Shown: positions 36,536 through 51,289 of the stretch, piece after piece
Numbering within the stretch: the first letter of the stretch is position 1
Layout of the letters: every line of letters starts with the position of its first letter
Source of the DNA: Rudaeicoccus suwonensis
Lineage (GTDB): Bacteria > Actinomycetota > Actinomycetes > Actinomycetales > Dermatophilaceae
Assembly (NCBI RefSeq): GCF_007829035.1
Contig: NZ_VIVQ01000001.1
Location: forward strand, 620,001-684,000
Length of the DNA: 64,000 bases
Reading direction: 5' to 3'
Notes under the pieces: model-generated
What the model was told of the DNA's origin: nothing
Database searches by the model: none
Seen by the model: only the letters and a program-made list of their open reading frames with translations
Position numbers and translations under genes: made by a program

Positions 36536-36783
36536 AGGCACCGATCGAAGCCAAGTGCGCGAGAGTCCAGAAGGACTTGCCGCCCAAGATTCAGATCGAA
36601 ACCAGAAATTAGCAGCAGTGCTGACCTGTCGCCTCAGGGTGACAGCGATGTAGTGTCTGGTCGTTTTTTGAGAACTCAACAGCGTGTCGAGATGGTTGAT
36701 GCCAGATTTTTGTTTGGTTATTGATTGGTTTTGAGTTTTTTTGCTCTTGATCAGTTTTTGCCGGATTGGATTTTTTGTGTTTT

Positions 36784-41817
<5,034 letters not shown>

Positions 41818-41839
41818 ACCACAAAACACGTTCAAAAAA

Positions 41840-41858
41840 GCGTCCACTATACAATTCT
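41840..41858 (+). other. 3' arm of the 23S processing stem
   Basis: GCGTCCACTATACAATTCT is the exact complement of the arm at 38646-38664. Confidence 0.85.
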
Positions 41859-41928
41859 GAAACAACACCCACCCCGCCCCCGGAAAACATTCCAGGGTTC
41901 GCAGGCTGGTTGGTGATAGTTTCATAGA

Positions 41929-42047
41929 GTTACGGCGGTCATAGCGAAGCGGGAAACGCCCGGACACATCCCGAACCCGGAAGCTAAGCCCTTCAGCGCC
42001 GATGGTACTGCACTCGGTAGAGTGTGGGAGAGTAGGACACCGCCGAA
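41929..42047 (+). rRNA. rrf: 5S ribosomal RNA
   Basis: GTTACGGCGGTCATAGCG begins the gene and the complementary ACACCGCCGAAC ends it; the internal CCCGAACCCGGAAGCTAAGC loop is standard. About 119 nt. Confidence 0.95.
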
Positions 42048-42059
42048 CAACCATTACAC

Positions 42060-42133
42060 GTTTCAGCGTGGAACCCCCACCCCAACCCCCAACCAAAGGG
42101 GGCCAGGGACGGAACAGGGCTCCACGCTGAAAC
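42060..42133 (+). terminator. rRNA operon hairpin
   Basis: GTTTCAGCGTGGA (42060-42072) pairs with TCCACGCTGAAAC (42121-42133), enclosing a C-rich/G-rich inner stem. It lies just after 5S and probably terminates or processes the rRNA transcript. Confidence 0.7.
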
Positions 42134-42153
42134 CATTTGTGGGCACATGTGCC

Positions 42154-42193
42154 GAGCCCGCTGTACGAATCTCTCGTATGGCGGGCTCTTTGT
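42154..42193 (+). terminator. Second rRNA operon terminator
   Basis: GAGCCCGC (42154-42161) pairs with GCGGGCTC (42181-42188), with an inner TACGA/TCGTA stem, followed by TTTGTG. Confidence 0.75.
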
Positions 42194-42472
42194 GTACCGC
42201 GGTTGTTCCCGAGCGCTGACTGGTTGCCCAGCGACAGTCCGCTTGGGGCCGAAGGGTGCCGGCCGATCCCATCATCGCGGCGACAGCGGAGGACATTTGA
42301 ACGGCCAACCGCGGATCCTTCTCGTGCGTCATTTCAGGTGAGGCCGGGCGGTTGACGCCGGGCTTCATGTCAGGTGAGGCCGAGGTGGTTTTCATCTGTG
42401 CTGAAGACGTGGCCGGTAGGCTGCTCGAGGTCGGCATCAGCCGAGTTCATCACCCGGGGTAAAGGTAAGTCG

Positions 42473-45400
42473 ATGCAGGCGAAGGCGCCGAAGCTGTTGC
42501 GTGGATCTTTCAATCCATACGGTGGGGCGACGCCGTCTCGAGACAAGTCTTCGGTTCCGTGGCGCGAGCGGGTAGCGCAGTGGACTGGACGGCTGTACCT
42601 GTTGGCAGCGGTGTGGTCGCTGATCACCTTGCCGTTGCGGCATACAGTCGTTTCGGACATCGGCGGTGATGCGCTCGGTCTGGTGAATGTGCCGTCCGCG
42701 CCGAGCCTGTTCATCGTGTGCTTGCTCCTGGCACTGGCCGGGGCGATCCGCCGTCGGCTGCGGGCTGCGCACACCGTGACTGTGGTCCTGAGCGCCGTCG
42801 GTGTGCTGGCGAGTGCGCTGCTGTTCGTCGGTTCCATCGCCCACAACGACTTGTTGCGCGACACCCACGTCAGGGGCTTCGAGCGTGAGTATGTCGACTT
42901 CACCAATGGGGTCTTCTTCAACACCGTCGCGTTGCTGATCGGTGTCGTCGCTCTCGTGCTCGTGGTGATGAGTCGGCGTGAGTTCCCGGCGAAGCTGGCC
43001 GCAGGCAGCCGAGTGGCGGCGACTGCGGTGCTCGCCGGAGGGCTCCTCGTGTCCTTCGTGGTGACCCTTGTCATCACGGCGACCGCCCGGCATACCTTGC
43101 ATGGCTCCCGGGAAGTGGTGCGCTTCGCGCTGCGGTCGACGTTCGGGATCTCCAGTGATCCCTCGACACCGGGTATGTCCGGTCACACCGGATATCCGTG
43201 GATCTACGGGTTGGCCGGGGTCATGTCGACCGTCGCGCTGGTGCTCGCGATCCTGGTGTTTCTGCGGTCTGGGCGTGGCCGGCAATTCCAGTCCGCCGAC
43301 GAAGAGCTCGCAGTCCGTCGGCTGTTGCTGCGTTTCGGTGAGAACGACTCGCTCGGCTATTTCGCCACGCGCCGTGACAAGAGCGTGATCTTCTCCGCTG
43401 ACGGTCAGGCGGCGGTGACCTACCGCAACGAGGGCAGCGTCAGCGTCGCGAGCGCGGATCCCGTCGGTCGTCCGAGCTCATGGCAGTCCGCCATCGAGGC
43501 GTGGCTCGAGCAGTGCCGTCAGCACGGGCTGTATGCCGCCGTGCTCTCGTGCTCGGAGCAGGGCACCAAGGAGTATGTCGAGGCGGGGCTCAAGGCGTTC
43601 GCTCTCGGCGACGAGGCCATCATCGACGTGGAGTCGTTCTCGTTGCGCGGCCGTACCATGCGCCCGGTGCGTCAGGCCGTCACCCGCATCACCCGCGCCG
43701 GCTACACCACCCAGGTCCGTCGGCACAGCGAACTGTCGGCCGAGGAGTTGGCCGAGATCGGTCGGCTGGCCGAGGAGTGGCGTGGTGAGGAGGCCGAGCG
43801 CGGCTTCTCGATGGCGCTGAACCGCCTCGGTGATCCGGCCGACGGACGATGCGTCATCATCACCGCGCACGACGCAGAGGGCCACATCCGCGGTTTCCTG
43901 TCGTTCGTGCCGTGGGGCGTGCGTGGGGTGTCGCTGGACCTGATGCGTCGCGACCGCGATGGCGAGAACGGCCTCAACGAGTTCATGGTGGCCAGTCTCA
44001 TCGAGGCCGCGCCCGAGAGCGGCATACGGCGCATCTCGCTCAACTTCGCAGTCTTCCGTGAGGTGTTCAGCAGCGCCGACCAGGTGGGCGCCGGTCCGAT
44101 CACCCGCATCAACGACGCGGCGTTGTCGTTCGCGTCCCGCTTCTTTCAGCTAGAAAGCCTGTACCGCTCCAACGACAAGTACAAGCCGACCTGGGTGCCG
44201 CGGTTGCTGTGTTACGACCCCGCGCTGACGGTCCCGCGAGCCGGCCTGGCGATGGGTATCGCCGAGGGCTTTGTGCCGATGATGGGCCCGCGATTCCTGA
44301 CCGGGCCACGTCCCTCGGATGTGCAGCCGCAGCGGATGGAGCCGTGGTTCGTCGACCGGGTGCGTGAGCAGGAGCAGGCGCTGCTGCTGCCGGCACCGCC
44401 GGTCGTGCAACTGTCCGAGCAGCAGCGGGTGCGCCGCGACAAACTGGTCACGCTGGACGAGGCCGGTTCGCAGGGGTATCCGGTGGCTGTTCCACGAAGC
44501 GACCGCGTCCGGGACATCCTGCCGGCATACAGCACGATGCAGCCGGATCAGGTGAGCGAGCACGTTGTCGCGATCGCGGGGCGGATCCGTGCCGTGCGCG
44601 ACCTCGGCGGCGTGACCTTCGCGGTGCTCGACGATGAGGGCGCGTTCATCCAGATCATGGTGACCAAGTCCGACTCCCCGGATGCCGAGCGCTGCCTGTG
44701 GCGCAAGACGGTCGACCTCGGTGACCTCGTGAGCGTCACCGGACCGGTAGCCACCTCACGCAACGGCGAACTGTCGGTGCTGATGACCGGGTGGCAGATG
44801 GCCGGCAAGTGCCTCAGCCCGATGCCTGATCTGCGGGCGACGTTGAGCGATGACGTGCGGACCCGTAACCGGTCGCTCAACCTCATCGTCAGCCCGGACG
44901 CACGCGGCATGCTGCTGCGTCGCTCGCTGGCGGTCCGAGCGATGCGCGAGGCGTTCCAGGACCGTGACTTCATCGAGGTCGAGACGCCGATGCTGCAGGC
45001 GATCCACGGCGGCGCGGCCGCACGGCCGTTCAAGACCCACATCAATGCGTACAACATGGAACTCTTCCTACGTATCGCGCCCGAGCTGTATCTCAAGCGG
45101 CTCGCGGTGGGCGGGATGCAGCGCATCTTCGAACTCAACCGCAACTTCCGCAACGAAGGTGCCGACGCTACCCACAACCCGGAGTTCACCTCGCTCGAGG
45201 CGTACGAGGCGTACGGCGACTACAACACGATGCGGGAGCTGACCCGAGAGGTCTTCCTCAAGGTTGCGATCGCGGTCAACGGCAAGCCGGTCGCGCTGCG
45301 CCCGAACGACGCCGGCGGGTTCGACGAGGTCGATCTGACGCCCGAGTGGCCGGTCGTGACCGTGCACGCCGCCGTGTCGAAGGCCGTCGGTGTCGAACTC

Positions 45401-45904
45401 ACCTCCTCCTCCAGCTGGGAGGAGGTCGCCGACGTATGCCGCAAGCACGGCGTCCCCGCGAAGGCCGAGCACTCCGCCGGCAAGCTCGTGATGGAGTTGT
45501 ACGAGGCACTGGTGGAGAAGCAGACGACCTTCCCGACGTTCTACTGCGACTTCCCGGTGGAGGTCTCACCGCTGGCGCGCAAACACCGCAGCGATCCGCG
45601 GCTGACCGAGCAGTGGGACCTGGTGGCCTTCGGCGCCGAGATGGGCACTGCCTACAGCGAACTCACCGACCCGGTCGACCAGCGCCAGCGGTTCACCGAG
45701 CAGTCGATGGCCGCGGCCGCCGGCGACCTCGAGGCGATGCAGCTGGACGAGGCCTTCCTGTCGGCGCTCGAATACGCCATGCCGCCGACAGGTGGTCTGG
45801 GCTTCGGAGTCGACCGGTTGGTGATGATGCTGGTCGGTCAGAACATCAAGGCCACGCTGGCGTTCCCGTTTGTTCGACCGCAGGGTGGCACGACCGCCGG
45901 GTGA
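42473..45904 (+). CDS. lysX: Lysyl-phosphatidylglycerol synthase fused to lysyl-tRNA synthetase (LysX)
   Basis: The ~1143-residue protein has about six N-terminal transmembrane helices (~30-280), an MprF-type DUF2156 acyltransferase domain (~290-620), an OB-fold anticodon-binding domain (~690-790), and a class II LysRS catalytic core (~820-1140). Motif 2 appears as FELNRNFRNEGADATHNPEF near residue 885 and motif 3 as GLGFGVDRL near 1108. It charges tRNA-Lys and uses it to lysinylate phosphatidylglycerol, lowering membrane negative charge and raising resistance to cationic peptides. ATG 42473 gives the length of mycobacterial LysX; an earlier in-frame start adds 33 unlikely residues. It lies directly behind the rRNA operon. 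Confidence 0.94.
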   Translation: MQAKAPKLLRGSFNPYGGATPSRDKSSVPWRERVAQWTGRLYLLAAVWSLITLPLRHTVVSDIGGDALGLVNVPSAPSLFIVCLLLALAGAIRRRLRAAHTVTVVLSAVGVLASALLFVGSIAHNDLLRDTHVRGFEREYVDFTNGVFFNTVALLIGVVALVLVVMSRREFPAKLAAGSRVAATAVLAGGLLVSFVVTLVITATARHTLHGSREVVRFALRSTFGISSDPSTPGMSGHTGYPWIYGLAGVMSTVALVLAILVFLRSGRGRQFQSADEELAVRRLLLRFGENDSLGYFATRRDKSVIFSADGQAAVTYRNEGSVSVASADPVGRPSSWQSAIEAWLEQCRQHGLYAAVLSCSEQGTKEYVEAGLKAFALGDEAIIDVESFSLRGRTMRPVRQAVTRITRAGYTTQVRRHSELSAEELAEIGRLAEEWRGEEAERGFSMALNRLGDPADGRCVIITAHDAEGHIRGFLSFVPWGVRGVSLDLMRRDRDGENGLNEFMVASLIEAAPESGIRRISLNFAVFREVFSSADQVGAGPITRINDAALSFASRFFQLESLYRSNDKYKPTWVPRLLCYDPALTVPRAGLAMGIAEGFVPMMGPRFLTGPRPSDVQPQRMEPWFVDRVREQEQALLLPAPPVVQLSEQQRVRRDKLVTLDEAGSQGYPVAVPRSDRVRDILPAYSTMQPDQVSEHVVAIAGRIRAVRDLGGVTFAVLDDEGAFIQIMVTKSDSPDAERCLWRKTVDLGDLVSVTGPVATSRNGELSVLMTGWQMAGKCLSPMPDLRATLSDDVRTRNRSLNLIVSPDARGMLLRRSLAVRAMREAFQDRDFIEVETPMLQAIHGGAAARPFKTHINAYNMELFLRIAPELYLKRLAVGGMQRIFELNRNFRNEGADATHNPEFTSLEAYEAYGDYNTMRELTREVFLKVAIAVNGKPVALRPNDAGGFDEVDLTPEWPVVTVHAAVSKAVGVELTSSSSWEEVADVCRKHGVPAKAEHSAGKLVMELYEALVEKQTTFPTFYCDFPVEVSPLARKHRSDPRLTEQWDLVAFGAEMGTAYSELTDPVDQRQRFTEQSMAAAAGDLEAMQLDEAFLSALEYAMPPTGGLGFGVDRLVMMLVGQNIKATLAFPFVRPQGGTTAG

Positions 45905-45969
45905 CGTGCGGTGCGTGGAATGCGTGCGGTGAGTTCGGACGAAGCAGTGGGTCAGGCCACCGTGGTGCA

Positions 45970-46449
45970 TCAGGGCCGGTCGGGGACGATCTCGGGCTGG
46001 CTGGACCACGGGAAGTCGATCCACAGATCGGTGCGCTTCCAGACGTACTCGCACTTGACGATGGAACGCGGCTTTTCGTATATCACCGCGCACCGGGTCT
46101 GCTTGACGTGGCCCTCGCAGAATGTGCGGACCAGATCCAGCGTGCCACCGGTGTCGGCGACATCGTCGATCACGAGCACGGTCGCGCCGGACAGATCCAC
46201 CGGCTGGGGAACCGGTGGAAGCACCACCGGCATGGCCAGGCGCTCGTCGACACCGGTGTAGAACTCGACGTTCATGACGTGGACGTTCTTGATGCCGAGC
46301 GCGTAGCTGATCGCGCCGGCGGGGATCAGGCCACCGCGGGCAATGGACATGATCAGGTCAGGCTCGTAGCCGTCATCGGCGATGGTTTGGGCCAGCTCAC
46401 GACTGGCGGTGCCGAACAGGTCCCAGGTGAGGATCTCGCGCTGCGTCAT
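45970..46449 (-). CDS. Phosphoribosyltransferase (xanthine/guanine type)
   Basis: The 159-residue protein carries the PRPP-binding motif VLVIDDVADTGGTL and an upstream ARGGLIPAGA loop. The C-terminal WKRTDLWIDFPW segment fits xanthine or xanthine-guanine phosphoribosyltransferases of the Gpt-like type. It would salvage a purine base to the nucleotide using PRPP. I placed the start at ATG 46449; earlier in-frame codons overlap the divergent neighbour. It converges on lysX and diverges from the P-loop kinase gene with only 31 bp between starts. Confidence 0.82.
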   Translation of the reverse strand: MTQREILTWDLFGTASRELAQTIADDGYEPDLIMSIARGGLIPAGAISYALGIKNVHVMNVEFYTGVDERLAMPVVLPPVPQPVDLSGATVLVIDDVADTGGTLDLVRTFCEGHVKQTRCAVIYEKPRSIVKCEYVWKRTDLWIDFPWSSQPEIVPDRP

Positions 46450-46480
46450 ACTCCACAGTCTGGCGGATATCGTGCGACGA

Positions 46481-46990
46481 GTGACCCACCAGCTGGTATT
46501 GCTCAATGGTCCGCCCGGTGTCGGCAAGTCGACGCTGGCGCGGCGCTATGTCGACGAGCACGACGGATCGATGTGCGTCGACATCGATCTGCTGAGAGAG
46601 ATGTTCGGTGTGCGGGTGCGCCATGAGACGCGATCCCTGCTGACGTCCCGGGTCGTGGCACTGAACGTCGTCGCGGCCGGCCTCGCGGGAGGATATGACG
46701 TGTGGGTGCCGCAGCTGGTGCTCGACACCGCATTCGTCGATGAGTTGGCGGGTGTCGCGGGCGGGGCGGGTGCGGAGTTCAAGGAGGTTCTGCTGATGGA
46801 CAGTCTGCAGCACATGCAGCGACGAGTGGCTGAGCGTGCGCGTGAGTTCGATCCTGATGCGAACGAATTAGCCTCGTATCACGAGCGTTTCGTGCATTCC
46901 ATCGGAGTGCGGCCAGAGGTGCTGATCCTCAACTGTGGCGAGGGTCTGCAGGTGCAGACGTATGACGCCCTGCTGCAGGCGATCGCATGA
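46481..46990 (+). CDS. P-loop ATPase/kinase-like protein
   Basis: The 169-residue protein starts with a nucleotide-binding loop, LVLLNGPPGVGKSTLARRY, and resembles small AAA-33/zeta-type kinases. A second acidic region (CVDIDLLREMFG) fits the substrate site of such kinases. I chose GTG 46481; GTG 46472 is equally possible and neither has a strong ribosome site. The stop overlaps the amidohydrolase ATG by four bases, so the pair is translationally coupled. A rare TTA codon is in frame at 46868-46870. The phosphorylated substrate is unknown. Confidence 0.7.
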   Translation: MTHQLVLLNGPPGVGKSTLARRYVDEHDGSMCVDIDLLREMFGVRVRHETRSLLTSRVVALNVVAAGLAGGYDVWVPQLVLDTAFVDELAGVAGGAGAEFKEVLLMDSLQHMQRRVAERAREFDPDANELASYHERFVHSIGVRPEVLILNCGEGLQVQTYDALLQAIA

Positions 46991-47892
46991 ACGATCAGCT
47001 CATCACGCCCGGACCATCCTGCGATGACGAGATCGCTTCGTATGTCGAACGACTCGGCGTGCCGGGACTGGCCGACATTCACGTGCACTTCCTGCCGGAG
47101 CCGATGCTGGCCAAGGTGTGGGCGTACTTCGACCGGGCCGAGGAACACTACGGTGCGCCGTGGCCGATCCAGTACCGATTCGACGAGCAGACGCGGCTGA
47201 CAGTGTTGCGGGGCTTCGGAGTTCGGGCGATCCCGGCGTTGACCTATCCGCACAAGCCGGGAATGGCGCAGTGGCTCAACGAGTGGTCGGCGCAGTTCGC
47301 GAACCGGGTGCCGGATGCCGTGCACTGCGGGACGCTCTATCCCGAGGCCGGCGTCGGGGAGTATGTCGGTGAAGCGCTGGCGTCGGGTGCGCGCTTGTTC
47401 AAGATGCATGTGCAGGTGGGCCAGTTCGCACCGGACGACCGGTTGCTGGACCCGGCATGGGACGTGTTGGCAGAAGCGGGTGTGCCGATCGTCATACATG
47501 CCGGATCTGCGCCCTTGCCAGGGGAATTCACCGGTGCGGAGCGAATCGCGCGGGTGCTGGAGCGCCACCCGACGCTCACGCTGGTGATCGCGCATGCGGG
47601 AATGCCGGAGTATCACGCGTTCGCGGATCTGGTCGAGCAGTTCGAGCGGGTGCACCTGGACACCACGATGGTTGCGACGGACTACACCGAACGGTTTGCG
47701 CCGCTGCCGGGCGGGTATGTCGAGCGACTGGCCGAGCTGCGTGATCGGGTGGTGCTGGGATCGGACTATCCGAACATCCCGTATCCCTATGCGCACCAGA
47801 TCGATTCGCTGGTGCGTCTGGGGCTGGGTGATGAGTGGATGCGCTCGGTGCTGTGGCACAACGGAGCCCGCCTTCTCGGCCTCGATGGTTGA
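46987..47892 (+). CDS. Amidohydrolase family protein
   Basis: The 301-residue protein belongs to the metal-dependent amidohydrolase-2 group. The N-terminal HxH is DIHVHFLPEPM, with later metal or catalytic residues in VIHAGSAP, IAHAGMPEY and the C-terminal LGSDYPNIPY. Members are hydrolases or decarboxylases of small cyclic acids. Coupling to the upstream P-loop kinase by a four-base overlap suggests a shared small-molecule pathway, but no substrate can be assigned. Confidence 0.82.
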   Translation: MNDQLITPGPSCDDEIASYVERLGVPGLADIHVHFLPEPMLAKVWAYFDRAEEHYGAPWPIQYRFDEQTRLTVLRGFGVRAIPALTYPHKPGMAQWLNEWSAQFANRVPDAVHCGTLYPEAGVGEYVGEALASGARLFKMHVQVGQFAPDDRLLDPAWDVLAEAGVPIVIHAGSAPLPGEFTGAERIARVLERHPTLTLVIAHAGMPEYHAFADLVEQFERVHLDTTMVATDYTERFAPLPGGYVERLAELRDRVVLGSDYPNIPYPYAHQIDSLVRLGLGDEWMRSVLWHNGARLLGLDG

Positions 47893-48117
47893 GCGGCGGC
47901 TCGATCCGGTATCGACGTCGAGCGTCGTGGGCGGCGCCACGCGAGTTGAGGCACAGAGCGGCGTGAACCGCGCGACCCGAGTTGACCTGGCGGTAGGCGT
48001 CGTTACGACGCGGTTGTAACCGCATGTGCTGCCAGGTCAAGCCGTGGGAGGTGCCGTCGGATGGCGCCGAGTCTGCCTGCGGTGGTGGCGGATGATGGCA
48101 GCAAGTGGTCGGAGCGA
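47893..48117. other. Intergenic region with one 61-bp hairpin element
   Basis: 225 bp between convergent genes. It contains element copy A (47981-48041), which could also serve as a terminator. Nothing else is recognisable. Confidence 0.6.
47981..48041. repeat. 61-bp hairpin element, copy A
   Basis: The ends TTGACCTGGC and GCCAGGTCAA form a 10-bp outer stem. Inside lie two more hairpins, CGTCG-TTA-CGACG (47999-48011 region) and CGGTT-GT-AACCG, giving a three-way-junction shape. A related element of identical length lies at 61991-62051. Confidence 0.65.
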
Positions 48118-50097
48118 TTAGCGGTGGCGGAGCGCCTGCGCGAGGGCGTCCAGCGACGTGACCGGTTGATCGCAGACGAAGCCTCGGCATACGTAGGCGG
48201 CCGAATGCCCTTCGACGAGAAGGCGATCCGCGAGCAGCGGCAGTCCCGGCTGACCCGGTGTGCCGGCGACGGTGACCAGGCCGGGGGAGGGGCTGCGCCA
48301 TACAGCGCGGTGCATTGCACGGGCGGCGCGGTCGGTGCCGACGACGGCGACTTGAAGAGGGCCGGTCGCGTCGGCTTCGGCGACGGCCAGCGCCCAGCCG
48401 GCGAAGCGGGGGTCACCGTGGATCACCTCGCTCATCGACGCGGCGGCGTCCCGTGCTCGGCGAATCGCGTCTGCGTCGCCGGTGAGGGCGCCGAGCGTCA
48501 GCAGCGCGGCGGCGATGCTCGACGTGCCAGAGGGTTCGGCATTGTCGCCGCGGCCGCGCGGCGTGAGGAAGAGCTGCTCGCCGTCGTCGGAGGTGTCGCG
48601 GAAGCCGCCGTCGCCGGCATCGAAACGGTCGCGCGCGACCTGCAGCAATTCGCTTGCAGCAGTGAGGAATTGAGGGTTTCCGGTTGCCTGGTGCAGAGTG
48701 AGCAGGCCTTCGGCGAGATTGCCGTAGTCGTCGGCGACGCCGGGTGCGCTGCCCACCCGGCCGTGCCGTGAGGTGCGCCGCAGGCGGCCGTCGACCAGAT
48801 GCGTGGTCAGCAGGTATGCCGCGCAGTCGGTCGCGGCGGTGACCCAGTCGGGTTCGCCGAGGATCATGCCGGCATCCGCCAGAGCGGCGATCGCCATGCC
48901 GTTCCAGGAGGTGACGATCTTGTCGTCGCGCGCCGGTTGAGGCCGGGTGCGGCGGACGCTCGACAGCTTGGCGCGGATGTCCTCCCACCACTGTTCGTCG
49001 TCAGGGTCGCTGCGTCGTTGCAGGGTGGAGCTGCCGTGCTCGAAGGTGCCGGCCGGTGTGACGGACAGCAGTTCCGCCGCCCGCGGCGCGTCGTCGGCGC
49101 CGAGCGCTTCGCGAAGCTGGTCAGGAGTCCATGCGTAGGTCAGTCCCTCGATGCCATCGGCGTCGGCGTCGAGTGCCGCAGCGAAGCCGCCTTCCGGTGT
49201 GCCGAGGGTGCCGATGATGAATTGCGCTGTCTGTGTGCAGATTCGTGCCGCAAGTGGGGACTCGGTGATGCGCCACAGGTGTGCGTAGACGCGCAGCAAC
49301 TGAGCGTTGTCGTAGAGCATCTTCTCGAAGTGCGGCACGACCCACGCCGCGTCGACGCTGTAGCGGGCGAAGCCGCCGTCGAGTTGGTCGTAGATCCCGC
49401 CGCGGGCCATCGCCTCGCAGGTGCCCTGCGCCATACGTAGGGATTCGGCGTTACCGGTGCGTGCGTGGTGACGGAGCAAGAACTCCAGCACCATGGACGG
49501 CGGGAACTTCGGGGAGGTGCCGAAGCCGCCGTGCTGTGCGTCATACGTGCGCTGGAGTGTGGCGACGGCTTCGTCGAGAGTGGCGCTGGTGATGGGTGTG
49601 GACTCGCCACGCGCTGTCGCGGACTGCAGTTGTTGGGCGACATGGTCGCTGGACGCCAGCACGTGGTCTCGCTGGTTGGTCCAGGCGTCGGAGGCAGCCG
49701 AAAGCAGTTGCAGGAATTGCGGTTTCGGCAGGTAGGTGCCGGCAAAGAAGGGCTTGCCGTCGGGTGTCAGCAGGCAGGTCATCGGCCAGCCGCCGTTGCC
49801 CGTCATGGCGGTTGTCGCCGTCATGTATGCCGCGTCGACGTCCGGGCGTTCTTCGCGATCGACCTTGATAGCGACGAAGTCCTTGGCCAGGGCGGCCGCG
49901 ACGTCGGCATCCTCGAAGGACTCGTGGGCCATCACGTGGCACCAGTGGCAGGCGGAGTAGCCGACGCTCAGTAGGATCGGCACGTTGCGGCGGCGCGCTT
50001 CGGCAAAGGCGTCGTCATTCCACTCCCACCAGTCGACCGGGTTGTCGGCGTGCTGCAGCAAGTAGGGGCTGGTCGCGTTCGCGAGACGGTTGGCCAT
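48118..50097 (-). CDS. YyaL/DUF255 thioredoxin-domain protein
   Basis: The 659-residue protein has an N-terminal thioredoxin-like DUF255 domain with [20 protein letters not shown] (Cys-His-Trp-Cys), followed by a long alpha/alpha-barrel glycoside-hydrolase/cellobiose-epimerase-like region, the architecture of YyaL and SPATA20. Full length. The function is not established; the CxxC site suggests redox or thiol chemistry. It is on the minus strand, with 277 bp of non-coding sequence upstream of its start. Confidence 0.9.
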   Translation of the reverse strand: MANRLANATSPYLLQHADNPVDWWEWNDDAFAEARRRNVPILLSVGYSACHWCHVMAHESFEDADVAAALAKDFVAIKVDREERPDVDAAYMTATTAMTGNGGWPMTCLLTPDGKPFFAGTYLPKPQFLQLLSAASDAWTNQRDHVLASSDHVAQQLQSATARGESTPITSATLDEAVATLQRTYDAQHGGFGTSPKFPPSMVLEFLLRHHARTGNAESLRMAQGTCEAMARGGIYDQLDGGFARYSVDAAWVVPHFEKMLYDNAQLLRVYAHLWRITESPLAARICTQTAQFIIGTLGTPEGGFAAALDADADGIEGLTYAWTPDQLREALGADDAPRAAELLSVTPAGTFEHGSSTLQRRSDPDDEQWWEDIRAKLSSVRRTRPQPARDDKIVTSWNGMAIAALADAGMILGEPDWVTAATDCAAYLLTTHLVDGRLRRTSRHGRVGSAPGVADDYGNLAEGLLTLHQATGNPQFLTAASELLQVARDRFDAGDGGFRDTSDDGEQLFLTPRGRGDNAEPSGTSSIAAALLTLGALTGDADAIRRARDAAASMSEVIHGDPRFAGWALAVAEADATGPLQVAVVGTDRAARAMHRAVWRSPSPGLVTVAGTPGQPGLPLLADRLLVEGHSAAYVCRGFVCDQPVTSLDALAQALRHR

Positions 50098-50374
50098 GTG
50101 CGGGTGACTCCTGACGATCTGGTGCCCGGTCGCCGGCCTACGGTGGGTGCTGGTGCGACGGTGTGCTGGTCGCAGTGTTGGTGACGGCCGACCGTTCCAG
50201 CCTAGGTGGGATCTCCGCTGCGCACGTTGGAGGAGTGTGTGCGCGAGTCTTCAGGTTCGGCATGGAGCATGGCGGTGACGGATGCTCGACACCAGGGCGG
50301 TCCTAGCCGACATGGTGTCGAACATCCAGTGCCCGGCCACGTGGGCATGTCCGCGTTGGCACGCGGCGTGTGGG
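50098..50374. other. Intergenic region
   Basis: 277 bp between two minus-strand genes. A weak 9-bp inverted repeat TCGACACCA/TGGTGTCGA occurs at 50286-50294 and 50313-50321 and may end the upstream secreted-protein transcript. No gene is supported. Confidence 0.5.
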
Positions 50375-51289
50375 TTATCGGACGAGGCGGTTGGTGGCTT
50401 GCAGGACCTGTAGGGCTTGGGCGGGTCCGGTGATGGTGGCGGTGCCGGGCAGGTTGGCCCAGTCCTGGTCGTCGACGGAGAACTGTCCGGAGTACACGAC
50501 GGTGGCGCGGGTGGTGACGGTGCCGGGGTGGGTGTAGGTGTGGACCAGGTCCCCGCCTGGGTATCCGCCGCCGGTGCTGGTGGCGGGTCCGAGGGTGGTG
50601 CCGTCGCCGAGGGTGATGGTGGTGGTGTGGAAGACGGGTCGGATCCGCACGGTGTGTCCCAGCAGGGTGGTGGTGCGGACTTCCCCGGGGCCGTACCCGC
50701 CTGCTGGGAAGGTGGCGGTGAAGTAGGTGGGCAGGTTGACCAGGGTCCGGTTGCCCACCGGTTCGATCCTGATGACTGGTGCGGTGAAAGGGGTGCGGTC
50801 GAATTCGGACTGGATCATCGCCAGGGTGAGTCGTGGTTTGTCGATGGTGTTCGGGACTAGATCCGGCCAGCACGTTTGACCCAGATAGTCCCACGTCGCT
50901 GGAGGCTGTCCAGGTGGCATTACCGCCCGGCGATAGATGCGCGACAGGGGGCCATTTGAGTCGGCCACGTTGTTGCAACCGGTCAAGGACAGGACGCAGT
51001 CGAATTCGTTATTTTCCGCGTCGTTGTTGGGGCACGCGGGCGGGGCGGAGTATTCGTAGGAGACTCGGCGTTCGACTCTTTGTCCATGGTCTGAAATTTT
51101 CACGGTCGTGCTCGGCGGGAGGCCGGAGGTTTCGGTCTTGCTGAGGCCGACGTATACACCGTCGTCTTCGACACCACCGCACACCGATCCGTAACACGGT
51201 TCGCCGGTTTCTGCCGTTGCGAGCACTGGGCTGAAATTCAACATTACGAATGCCGCAGAAGCGGTCCACGCTATTCTCAGGGTGCGCAT
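50375..51289 (-). CDS. Secreted protein of unknown function
   Basis: The 304-residue protein begins with a Sec signal peptide (TASAAFVMLNFSPVLATAE). The mature part has several cysteines (CYGSVC, PACPN, FDCVLSLTGC, TCWPD) that could form disulfides. The C-terminal half is beta-rich with repeated GT/VT patterns and a PKD-like YTHPGTVTTRATVVY strand. No catalytic motif is visible. ATG 51289 overlaps the stop of the upstream DUF6318-like lipoprotein gene by one base (TAATG), so the two are coupled. Base composition is a little lower in GC than the neighbours. Confidence 0.78.
   Translation of the reverse strand: MRTLRIAWTASAAFVMLNFSPVLATAETGEPCYGSVCGGVEDDGVYVGLSKTETSGLPPSTTVKISDHGQRVERRVSYEYSAPPACPNNDAENNEFDCVLSLTGCNNVADSNGPLSRIYRRAVMPPGQPPATWDYLGQTCWPDLVPNTIDKPRLTLAMIQSEFDRTPFTAPVIRIEPVGNRTLVNLPTYFTATFPAGGYGPGEVRTTTLLGHTVRIRPVFHTTTITLGDGTTLGPATSTGGGYPGGDLVHTYTHPGTVTTRATVVYSGQFSVDDQDWANLPGTATITGPAQALQVLQATNRLVR

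Larger units (their letters stand above)
36165..36783. other. rRNA operon promoter and leader region
   Basis: About 620 bp of non-coding DNA between the CBS gene and 16S. It contains a perfect 21-bp hairpin terminator at 36186-36231, a candidate promoter near 36508-36535, and an AT/T-rich leader with the TTTGAGAACTCAA element (36667-36679) typical of actinobacterial rrn leaders. Confidence 0.7.
42048..42472. other. Region between 5S rRNA and lysX
   Basis: About 425 bp with two hairpin terminators (42060-42133 and 42154-42193) and then the presumed lysX promoter. A short sequence is partly duplicated (TTTCAGGTGAGGCCG at 42332 and a similar one at 42366). No gene is supported. Confidence 0.6.

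Noticed and set aside
50286-50321. Strong terminator after the secreted-protein gene
   Set aside because: Only a 9-bp stem with an 18-nt loop and no T-run on the minus strand, so I mention it only as weak.
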